Position numbers and translations under genes: made by a program | Notes under the pieces: generated by a model | Seen by the model: only the letters and a program-made list of their open reading frames with translations | What the model was told of the DNA's origin: nothing | Databases searched by the model: none | In this document: positions 9,285-21,200 of the stretch, piece by piece | Numbering within the stretch: the first letter of the stretch is position 1 | How the letters are laid out: each line of letters begins with the position of its first letter | Source: Pedobacter sp. FW305-3-2-15-E-R2A2 | Lineage (GTDB): Bacteria; Bacteroidota; Bacteroidia; Sphingobacteriales; Sphingobacteriaceae | Assembly (NCBI RefSeq): GCF_038446955.1 | Contig: NZ_CP151803.1 | Span: 3,224,001 to 3,288,000 of the forward strand | Length of the DNA: 64,000 bases | Direction of reading: 5' to 3'

Positions 9285-12200
9285 ATGAAAGATCTTATAT
9301 CAAGATTAAGAAATGAAAATATTCATATTAAGTTATCTGAAGAGGATTTGTCTGTTAGGTTTCCAAAAGGAAAAATAGACGAAGTTCTGTTAGGAGAAAT
9401 CAAGCTTAATAAAGCGGCTTTAATTGAATATCTAAAAAGAATAAGCTCGCTTGAATATTCAAATAAGGTCATCCCCTTAGTTGACTTATCTTCGGATTAT
9501 GTATTGTCATCATCTCAACATCGTTTGTGGATATTGAGCCAGTTTGGTGATGGTAATCTCGCTTATAATATCCCTGATGTTTACCTGTTTGAAGGTATGT
9601 TGGATATGGCGGGCCTTTCTCATGCTTTTTCTGCACTGATTGAGCGTCATGAGATTTTGCGTACCGTTTTTCGGGACAATGAATCCGGCGATATCCGCCA
9701 GGTTATTTTAAGTACGGAGGAACTTGGTTTTAGTATTACTGAAACAGATATGCAGGAAGTTGCAGATCAACAGGAGCAGGTTCAGGAGTTGATTGCAAAA
9801 GATTTTAGCGGCACATTTGACCTTGCCCTGGGGCCATTGCTTCGTGCCGGTGTTTACCGTTTAGAAGCTGACCGCTGGATTTTCACCTATGTGATGCACC
9901 ATATCATCAGCGATGGCTGGTCAATGGAGATTTTAATTAAGGAATTGTTGGCCTATTATAATGCCTATGTCCATGGATCGGAGCTTGTACTTCCTGCCTT
10001 GCGTATTCAATATAAAGATTATTCCGCCTGGCAGCAGAAGGAACTTAATGGTGCTTTGCTCAGTCAGCACCGCAGTTACTGGCAGCAGCAGTTGTCAGGT
10101 GTTGTCCCTGTACTGAATCTGGCCACAGACCGGCCTCGTCCGCTGATCAAGACCTATAACGGCGGACAGGTTCATGTCGCTTTTGACAGGGAGGCTGTGT
10201 CGGGTTTAAGTGTACTGGTGCAATCAGCCGGGGCTACCCTTTTTATGGGGGCACTTGCAGCGGTGAATGCCCTGCTTTACCGTTACAGTGGTCAGGACGA
10301 CCTGATTGTGGGAAGCCCTATCGCCGGCCGTAACCATTCTGACCTGGAAGACCAGATTGGTTTTTATGTGAACACGCTTGCTTTACGCAGCCGCATTGGA
10401 GAGGGGGATAGTTACCGGTCACTGCTGGAGCAGACCCGGGAGATTACCCTGGGGGCTTATGAGCATCAGGTATATCCTTTTGATGAGCTGGTGAATGATC
10501 TTCGTTTGCCGGTTGACCGAAGCCGCAATCCGTTATTTGATGTGATGGTGGTTTTACAGAATAAGGATGCTGTACAGTTAGGAAAAGACAATCATAGTCC
10601 TGATCACTTAAATATAAGAAGTTATGAATTAGGCGACAACAGTCAGGTGAGTAAGTTTGAACTGAGTTTTAATTTTACAACTGGTGATGATGATTTGCAT
10701 TTAAATATAGAATATAACAGTGACTTGTATGACCGGGATACGATCACGCGCATGGGCAGCCATCTGAGCTTGCTGTTGTCTGAAATGGTGGATTCCCCGG
10801 AAGCACCGATTTCAACGCTGAGCTATCTTTCCGCTGCTGAGCGTGAGCAGTTATTGTCTGATTTTAATGCTACGGATGCACCTTATCCTGCTGATCAGAC
10901 ATTGGTCTCCCTGTTTAAGGAACAGGTTTTACTTCGTCCTTCTGCCATAGCGGTTGTTTATCAGGAAAAAGCGTTGAGTTATGCAGAAGTTGATGCTGCT
11001 TCAAACCGTTTGGCACATTACCTGCTATCGGCACATGTTATCGGTAAGGATGCACTGATCGGAATCAGACTGGAGCGTTCGGAGTGGATGATCCTTGTGA
11101 TCCTGGGTATTCTGAAATCGGGCGGGGCCTATGTTCCAATCGATCCTGAATATCCACAGGACCGGGTTGATTATATTGTTGGCGACAGTGGCTGTGTTTT
11201 GGTGATCGATTCAGAATGGCTGTCTGAGTTCCTGCTGGAGGGGGCTTCCTTTAGCGAGGATGAAGTAATTGTTGAGCGGAAGGCTTCTGACCTGGCTTAT
11301 GTGATTTATACCTCGGGTTCTACCGGCCTTCCTAAAGGGGTGATGGTAGAACATGGAGGGGTCATCAACCGGATTGACTGGATGTGGCGTTATTATGGGT
11401 TTAGTTCTTCACTGGTTGTTCTTCAGAAGACAAGTTATACATTTGATGTTTCAGTGGGAGAGATCTTTATGCCTTTGTGCTGGGGTGCAAAGATGATTCT
11501 TTGTAGTGGAGGTGATGTGGCGGTGCCGGAACGGATTCTCCGCCTGATCACTGAGCATGGGGTTAGCTATGTTCATTTTGTGGCAGGCATGCTGAATAGT
11601 TTTATGTCCTGGGCATTTGAGCAGGAAGATGTGGCGCTTCGTTTAAGCAGCCTGACTGCCCTGGTGACCAGTGGAGAGGCACTTAGCCTGGATACTGTAC
11701 AGAAGTGGTACCGTAAGTTGTCTGTTCCCATATACAATTTATATGGTCCTACCGAGGCCTCTATTGAAGTAACCCATTATGAACCCCTGGCCGCTGACCA
11801 GCTGGTGCCTATCGGGAAGCCGATTTCAAATATACAGATTTACATTGTTGAGCGTCATGGTGATTTGAGTCCTGTGGGTGTTGCCGGTGAGATTTGTATC
11901 GCCGGGGTTGGCGTTGCGCGGGGTTATCTGAACCGTCCTGAGTTGAGTGCAGAGAAGTTTGTACCGAATCCTTACCAGCGTGCGGAAGAAAAGCTGCAGG
12001 GGCTGAATGAACGGATGTACCTGACCGGAGATCAGGGAAGGTGGCTTAGTAATGGGAACATTGAATTTCTGGGCCGCAAGGATGACCAGGTCAAGATCCG
12101 TGGTTACCGGATTGAGCCCGGAGAGATTGAGAACGCTTTGCAGGGGTATCCGGGGATGGTTTCTGCTGTGGTCGTTGCCCGTAAAGGTGCTTCAGCAGAG

Positions 12201-15200
12201 CAGGAGCTGATTGCCTATGTGGTGAGTGGTTCAGTGCTGGTAATTCAGGAACTGCGTGCCTACCTGGGCAGTAAACTTCCTGCCTATATGGTCCCTTCCC
12301 ATTATGTGCAGCTGGACTCATTGCCACTGAATGCCAGTGGAAAGACCGACCGCAAGGCATTGCCTGACCCTGAGGGCTTAGGTATGGCCAGTGGGGTGGC
12401 ATATGTTGCCCCGCGTACAGAGACTGAAGAAAAACTGGTAGAAATCTGGAGTGAACTGCTTGAGGTGCCTCAGGAACGTATCGGTATAGATGATGATTTC
12501 CTGAATCTTGGCGGCCACAGTCTGAAGATGATCCGTTTGAGCAGCCAGATTTATAAAACATTTGGGGTAAAGACGGGTCTTCAGGATCTTTTCAGTAAAA
12601 CGACACTTTGTGCACAGGCAGAATTGATTGGTTTGGCCAATAAAGGTGTCTTTACCAGTATTGCTGTTGTGGAAAAGCAAAGAGATTACCCTTTATCACT
12701 TTCTCAGCAGCGTTTGTGGATTCTGAGTTTACTGAACCAGAGTAATATTGCGTACAATGTACCCGGGGTTTATCTGTTTGAGGGTTCATTGGACCTGGGC
12801 GGTCTTTCCCATGCTTTTTCATCGCTGATTGAGCGCCATGAGATTTTACGTACCGTTTTTCGCAGCACTGAATCCGGAGATATCCGTCAGGTTGTTTTAA
12901 GCGCTTCTGAGTCTGGTTTTAAGATTTCGGAGTGTGATTTTACAGCTGCAGCTGATCAGGATGATGTTGTTCATGAACAGGTCGCAAAGGATATCCGTGC
13001 GGCTTTTGACCTTGGGCAGGGTCCCCTGCTTCGTGCGGGTGTTTACCGTTTGAGCGCAAATCGCTGGGTTTTCAGCTATGTGATGCACCACATCATCAGC
13101 GACGGCTGGTCGATGGAGATTTTGATTAAAGAGTTATTGGCTTATTATAATGCGTACCTCAGCGGGTCGGTGCCTGAGCTTCCCGGGTTGCGCATTCAGT
13201 ATAAAGATTATGCTGCCTGGCAGCGTGGGGTGCTTAGTGGTTCTTTGCTGAGCGAACACCGGAGCTACTGGCAGCAGGAGTTATCAGGTACACTTCCGGT
13301 ACTGGAACTGTCCGGGGACCGTCCCCGTCCTGCGGTGAAGACGTATAACGGGGGACAGGTTCAGGTGACTTTTGATGAGTCTGTTCTTTCGGGTTTACGA
13401 AGCCTGATGCAATCAGAAGGGACGACACTTTTTATGGGGTTGCTTGCGGGTGTTAATGCTTTGCTTTACCGTTATAGTGGTCAGGATGATTTGATTGTGG
13501 GTAGTCCTATTGCCGGCCGAAGCCACCTGGACCTGGAAGACCAGATTGGTTTTTATGTGAATACGCTGGTGCTTCGCAGCCGCATAGGCGAGGGGGAGAG
13601 TTACCGTTCGCTGCTGGAACAGACCCGTAAGGTAGCTCTGGGGGCTTATGACCATCAGGATTATCCTTTTGATGAACTGGTGAATGCCCTTAATCTGCCG
13701 GTTGACCGAAGCCGTAATCCCTTATTTGATGTGCAGGTGATCCTGAATAATGAAGGGCCTAACCCTTATATGAAAGCACATGCACCTGAAAGCCTGCTGA
13801 TCAGTAAATATCAGGGGTCAGGGGTTTTCAAAAGTATATTTGACCTTGTGTTCAATTTCAGTGCAACTGACAGGGAATTACAGTTAACGATAGATTATAA
13901 CAGTGATATCTATGACCGGGAACGGATCGTCCGTATGGGAAGTCATTTGAGTTCGTTGCTGTCGGAGATGATGGTTTCTCCTGATGCGCCATTCTCAGGT
14001 TTGGATTATCTGAGTGTTGCTGAGCGTGAACAGTTGTTGTATGGATTCAATGCGACGGATGTCTCTTATCCGGTTGACCAGACTTTGGTCTCCCTGTTTA
14101 GGGAACAGGTTTTACTTGATCCGGATGCCATTGCGGTTGTTTACCGGGAGCGGGAATTGAGTTATGGAGCGCTTGATGCTCAATCTGACCGTCTGGCACA
14201 TTACCTGGTTTCCAGCCATGGTATCGGGGCTGATGTGCTGGTTGGTTTGCTGGTGGAGCGTTCGGACTGGATGATCATTGCGATTCTCGGGATCCTGAAA
14301 TCAGGCGGGGCTTATGTTCCGATTGATCCTGCTTATCCCAAAGACCGCATCCGTTATATGGTGGAAGATGCAGGTATCGGATTACTGCTGACCCAGACCG
14401 ATTATATGTTTGAACTGGATTATTACCAGGGCGCTCTTTTTGCGGTGGATGTCCAGTTGTCAGGGTTGGATGAGGTCTCCGGCGGGCTTCTTCCATGCCG
14501 GGCTTCAGATCTGGCTTATGTGATTTATACCTCAGGATCTACGGGAAGGCCCAAAGGGGTGATGATCGGGCATGGGGCTATCGTGAATACGGTTTATGCG
14601 CAGCAGTCTGTTTTCGGGGCTCAACATGGCGACCGCCACCTGCAGTTTGCTTCTATATCATTTGATGCATGTGTATCAGAAATTTTTGTGTGTCTTTCCA
14701 GCGGAGGCAGTCTTTATGTGGTAGAGGAGGAGGTGAAACAGTCTCCTTTAAGTTTCCAGGATTATGTGAAGCGCCATGGGATTGACATTTGTACGCTTCC
14801 CCCGGTTTATGTGAGCCAGCTTGATCTGGGTGATCTTGGAGGTATCCGCAGTTTGATTACTGCCGGGGAGAGCGCAGTCGTTTCGACGGCAAATGAATTT
14901 TTAAGTTATGGTAATTATCTGAATGCTTACGGCCCTACGGAGGTGAGTATTTGTGCGAGTGTTTTTCGCATGGAACAGGGCGGGCATGTTGACGCATTGA
15001 CTGTTCCTGTGGGTAAGCCGATTTCCAATACACGTATCTATATTACCGGCCGTGATGGCGGGTTGAGTGGAGTAGGTATTGCCGGAGAGATTTGTATCAG
15101 CGGGGCTGGTCTGGCACGGGGTTACCTGAACCGTGCGGAGTTGAGTGCAGAGAAGTTTGTCCCGAATCCTTACCAGCTTGCGGAAGAAAAGGAGCGGGGA

Positions 15201-18200
15201 ATTAATGAACGGATGTACCTGACCGGAGATCAGGGGCGCTGGCTGGAAGATGGGAACATTGAGTTTCTGGGCCGCAAGGATGACCAGGTTAAGATCCGCG
15301 GTTACCGGATTGAGCTTGGGGAGATTGAGGTTGTGCTGCAGGGTTACCCTGATATGGTTTCTGCCGTTGTGATTGCACGTAAAGGTGTTTCAGCAGATCA
15401 GGAACTGATTGCTTACCTGGTGAGTGGTTCAGTGCTGGTGATTCAGGAACTGCGTGCCTACCTGGGCAGTAAGCTTCCTGCCTATATGGTTCCTTCCCAT
15501 TATGTTCAGCTGGATTCATTGCCGCTGAATGCCAGCGGGAAGACCGACCGCAAGGCATTACCCGATCCTGAGGGCATGGGTATGGCAAGCGGGGTAGCCT
15601 ATGTTGCTCCGCGTACAGAGATTGAAGAAAAGCTGGCCGCGATCTGGAGTGAGGTTTTAAATACCCCCAAAGCGCGTATTGGTATCCATGACAGTTTCTT
15701 TGATCTTGGCGGGGATTCTATCAAGTCTATCCAGATTGTGTCGCGTTTAAAACAACAGGGATATTCCTTAACGATCCAGGAAGTGCTTTTATATCCGGTG
15801 ATCGGAACGTTATCAAAATATGTAAGTGTTGTCGTTCGGGACATTGACCAGCAGCCGGTTGTGGGACTGACAGGACTGAGCCCCATCCAGCGGATGTTTT
15901 TTGAAGATTATGGCAGTACACCGGTTCATTATAACCAGTCTGTTTTACTGCGGAGCAGCTCGCGTTTATCGCTGAAGGCCCTTCGCTTAGCGCTGGATAA
16001 ACTGGTAGAACATCATGACGCCCTGCGTATGGTTTACTACCAGCAGGAGGGAACCTGGTTACAGGAGAATAAAGAGGTCAGCCAGGCTTATGGCTTTGAG
16101 GAGGTGGAACAGGAATTGGATGAAGCCGGTTTTGCTTTGTTTTGTGACCATGTTCAGGGCAGTGCCGATTTATCTTCGGGTCCCCTGTTCCGTGCGGTAC
16201 TTTTCCGTGGGTCAGATGGGTCAGACCGGTTGCTGCTGGTGAGTCACCATCTGGTGATTGACGGGGTTTCCTGGCGTATCATTTTTGAGGATTTATCCTC
16301 ACTTTATGAGCAGTTCCTGGCGGAGCAGGTGGTGCAGCTTCCTTTGAAGACAGATTCTTTCCGTCACTGGCAGTCCGTACAGGAGGAATATAGCCGGAGT
16401 TCGGTTCTTTTGGCGGAACAGGCTTACTGGTCTTTATCAGAAGACTGGCCTTTGGCAGACCTGCAGGCAGACCAGGCCGGCGGGAGTAATTTGTACGGGG
16501 ACCGGATTTCGGAAAGTTTTTCACTGGACCGCTCCATGACCTCGCTGCTGCTGAACCGCTGTTACCAGAGTTATCATACAGAGATCAATGATATTTTGGT
16601 GAGTGGGTTGGTATTGTCCCTTGCGGGAGTTTTTGGTATTGATCATATCCGGATTGGTATGGAAGGCCATGGCCGTGAAGATATCGGTTCGGGCCTTGAT
16701 GTTACCCGTACTGTAGGCTGGTTTACCACGACTTATCCGGTTTGTATTGACCTGGGTTATGCAGCTGACCGTATCCGTCAGCTGATCGAGGTTAAGGAAT
16801 GCCTGCACCGGGTTCCCAATAAGGGGATTGGTTATGGCATTCTCCGTTACCTTGGAGGGGCAGGATATCAGTGCCGTCCTTCGGTGACTTTCAATTACCT
16901 GGGTGATTTTGGATCCGGGGCCGGTTCTTCAAAAGAGCAAGACGGTGCTGTGTCCCCATCGGCTTCGCTGTTCAGTTTCAGTGGGGATTACCATGGCCGG
17001 GAGATTTCCGGAGGGTTGCCCCGTCAGAGTTTACTGGATGTTTCGGGAATGATTGTGGATGGTTGCCTTCAGTTATCGGTGGTTTACAGCGCTGAGCAAT
17101 ACAGCACCGGTCGGATGAGGTCATTGATCAGCCGCTATCAGCAGGAACTGGAGGGCTTGATTCTGGAGTTGTCAGCATCCACTACCGTTCAGCTGAGCCC
17201 TGTGGACCTGAGTTATCAGGGGCTGAGTGTGGAACAGGTTCATTCGTTGAATGCTGATGCTTTACTGGAGGATGTTTACAGGCTTGGCCCGCTTCAGGAG
17301 GGTTTATATTATCACTGGCTGAGTGCACCTGACTCTTCGGCCTATTTCATGCAGATCAGTTGCCGTTTACACGGGCGGATTGATATTGATTTACTGTCGG
17401 AGAGTTACCGGCAGTTAGTGGGGCGTCATGGTGTCCTCCGGACCAGTTTTGTCCGGGATTACGGTGATGTTCCCCTTCAGGTGGTGCGCAAATCGGTAGG
17501 TGATGGTTTCCGTTACCATGATGTTGCTGGTGCGGATGATGAGGCAATTCAAAGGTACCGTGAAGAGGACCGTGCTCTGGGCTTTGACCTGGAATCGGGC
17601 TCTCAGATGCGTTTGATGGTTTTATGTGTCGGGCCTGAAGCCTATGAACTGATCTGGAGTCATCACCATATCATTATGGATGGATGGTGCAGCAGTATCC
17701 TGATCCGGGAGATCTTCCAGATCTATTACAGTTTGATTCAGGGTAAGGTGGCGGAGCTGGGAGAGGCAGTGGGTTATTCAAAATATATCAACTGGTTAGG
17801 TCGGGTTGATCAGGGCTCCTCGCTGGGTTACTGGGGAGATTTATTGCGTGGATACGATACTTTGAGCAGTTTTTCCGCAGGGTTTAGTTCTGCAGTTGAG
17901 GGTCAGGGGAGGGAGAAGAAACGCATCCGTTTATCTGCAGGGAATGTTAGCCGTCTTGGCGCGTTGTGCAGCAGGTTGGGGGTGACTGAGAATACCTTTA
18001 TACAATCGGTATGGGGGCTTTTGCTTGGGAAATACAATGACCGTTCAGATGTGGTATTTGGTGCGGTGGTTTCCGGACGTCCTGCAGATCTGGATGGTGT
18101 GGAGGACATGATCGGCTTGTTTAGCAATACGGTTCCGGTACGCATCCGTGTATCTCCGGGGATGACTTTTACCGATTTGCTGGCCGCCGTTCAGCAGGAG

Positions 18201-21200
18201 TCTATTGCCGGAAGTCATTATCATTACACACAACTGGCCGAGGTTCAGCAGCAGAGTGAGCTGGGTTCCGGATTGTTTGATCATGTGCTGGTTTTTGAGA
18301 ACTATCCTGTTCAGCAGATGGTGGAACAGGGGGCAGGTGATGGAGAGGGTTTACGTTTTGAATCTGTATCTGTTAGTGAGCAGACCAATTATGGGTTGAC
18401 CGTCACCATTATGCCGGGCGAAGAAATGGAACTTATTGTAGATTATGATCCCTGTTACTATGAGCATGCCCGTATGGAACGTATGGAAGGGCATTTGCTT
18501 CAGCTGATTGATCAGGTCCTGGACTTTCCTGAAGATGACCTTTCAGCGCTGAGCTGTCTTTCCGCTGCTGAGCGTGAACAGTTGTTGTATGGATTCAATG
18601 CGACGGATGTCTCTTATCCGGTTGATCAGACTTTGGTTTCTTTGTTTAGGGAACAGGTTTTACTTGATCCGGATGCCATTGCGGTTGTTTACCGGGAGCG
18701 GGAATTGAGTTATGGGGCGCTTGATGCTGCATCTGACCGTCTGGCACATTACCTGGTTTCCAGCCATGGTATCGGGGCTGATGTGCTGGTTGGTTTGCTG
18801 GTGGAGCGTTCGGACTGGATGATCATTGCGATTCTCGGGATCCTGAAATCAGGCGGGGCTTATGTTCCGATTGATCCTGCTTATCCCAAAGAACGCATCC
18901 GTTATATGGTGGAAGATGCAGGTATCGGATTACTGCTGACCCAGACCGATTATATGTTTGAACTGGATTATTACCAGGGCGCTCTTTTTGCGGTGGATGT
19001 CCAGTTGTCAGGGTTGGATGAGGTCTCCGGTGAGTTTCTTCCATGCCGGGCTTCAGATCTGGCTTATGTGATTTATACTTCAGGATCTACGGGAAGGCCC
19101 AAAGGGGTGATGATCGGGCATGGGGCTATCGTGAATACGGTTTATGCGCAGCAGTCTGTTTTCGGGGCTCAACATGGCGACCGTCACCTGCAGTTTGCTT
19201 CTATATCATTTGATGCATGTGTGTCAGAAATTTTTGTGTGTCTTTCCAGCGGGGGTAGTCTTTATGTGGTAGAGGAGGAGGTGAAACAGTCTCCTTTAAG
19301 TTTCCAGGATTATGTGAAGCGCCATGGGATTGACATTTGTACACTTCCCCCGGTTTATGTGAGCCAGCTTGATCTGGGTGATCTTGGAGGTATCCGCAGT
19401 TTGATTACTGCCGGAGAGCGTGCAGTCGTTTCGACGGCAAATGAATTTTTAAGTTATGGTCATTATCTGAATGCTTACGGCCCTACGGAGGTGAGTATTT
19501 GTGCGAGTGTTTTTCGTGTGGAGCAGGGCGGACATGTTGACGCATTGACTGTTCCTGTGGGTAAGCCGATTTCCAATACACGTATCTATATTACCGGCCG
19601 TGATGGCGGGTTGAGTGGAGTAGGTATTGCCGGAGAGATTTGTATCAGCGGGGCTGGTCTGGCACGGGGTTACCTGAACCGTGCGGAGTTGAGTGCAGAG
19701 AAGTTTGTCCCGAATCCTTACCAGCTTGCAGAAGAAAAGGAGCGGGGAATTAATGAACGGATGTACCTGACCGGAGATCAGGGGCGCTGGCTGGAAGATG
19801 GGAACATTGAGTTTCTGGGCCGCAAGGATGACCAGGTCAAGATCCGTGGTTACCGTATTGAACCCGGAGAGATTGAGGGGGTGCTACAGGGTTACCCTGA
19901 TATGGTTTCTGCCGTTGTGATTGCACGTAAAGGTGTTTCAGCAGATCAGGAACTGATTGCTTACCTGGTGAGTGGTTCAGTACTGGTGATTCAGGAACTG
20001 CGTGCCTACCTGGGCAGTAGACTTCCTGCCTATATGGTTCCTTCCCATTATGTTCAGCTGGATTCATTGCCGCTGAATGCCAGCGGGAAGACCGACCGCA
20101 AGGCATTGCCTGATCCTGAGGGCTTAGGTATGGCCAGTGGGGTGGCATATGTCGCTCCGCGTACAGCGGTGGAAGAAAAGCTGGCGGCGATCTGGAGTGA
20201 ACTGCTTGAGGTGCCTCATGAACGTATTGGTATTGATGATGATTTCCTGAATCTTGGCGGTCACAGTCTGAAGATGATCCGTTTGAGCAGCCAGATTTAT
20301 AAAATATTTGAGGTAAAGACAGAACTTCAGGAGCTTTTTAGTAAGACAACACTTTGCGTACAGGCAGCGCTGATTACAGCTGGAAAAAAAGAAACTTTTT
20401 CAGGTATTCCGTTGATAGACCTGTCTTCGGATTATGTACTGTCCTCTTCTCAGCGTCGTTTGTGGATCCTGAGCCAGTTTGGCGATGGTAATATTGCCTA
20501 CAATGCTCCCGGGGTTTATCTGTTTGAGGGTTCATTGGATCTGGGCGGTCTTTCCCATGCTTTTACTGCGCTGATTGAGCGCCATGAGATTTTACGTACT
20601 GTTTTTCGCAATAATGAATCCGGTGATATCCGTCAGGTTGTTTTAAGTGCTTCTGAGTCTGGGTTTAAGATTTCGGAGTGTGATTTTACAGCTGCAGCTG
20701 ATCAGGATGATGTTGTTCATGAACAGGTCGCAAAGGATATCCGTGCGGCTTTTGACCTTGCTCAAGGTCCCTTGCTTCGTGCCGGTGTTTATCGTTTGGG
20801 CGCAGATCGCTGGGTTTTCACTTATGTGATGCATCACATCATCAGCGACGGCTGGTCGATGGAGATCCTGATTAAAGAGTTATTGGCTTATTATAATGCG
20901 TATGTCAGCGGGTCAGCACCTGAGCTTCCCGGGTTGCGCATTCAGTATAAAGATTATGCTGCATGGCAGCAGAATGAGCTTAATGGTGCTTCGCTGAGCA
21001 GACACCGGAGTTACTGGCAGCAGCAGTTATCGGGAACACTTCCGGTACTGGAACTGGCTACAGACCGTCCCCGTCCTGCGGTGAAGACGTATAACGGCGG
21101 ACAGATACAGGTCGCTCTTGATGGTTTGGCCGTTTCCGGTTTACGAAGCCTGATGCAATCAGAAGGGACGACACTTTTTATGGGGGTGCTGGCAGGTGTT

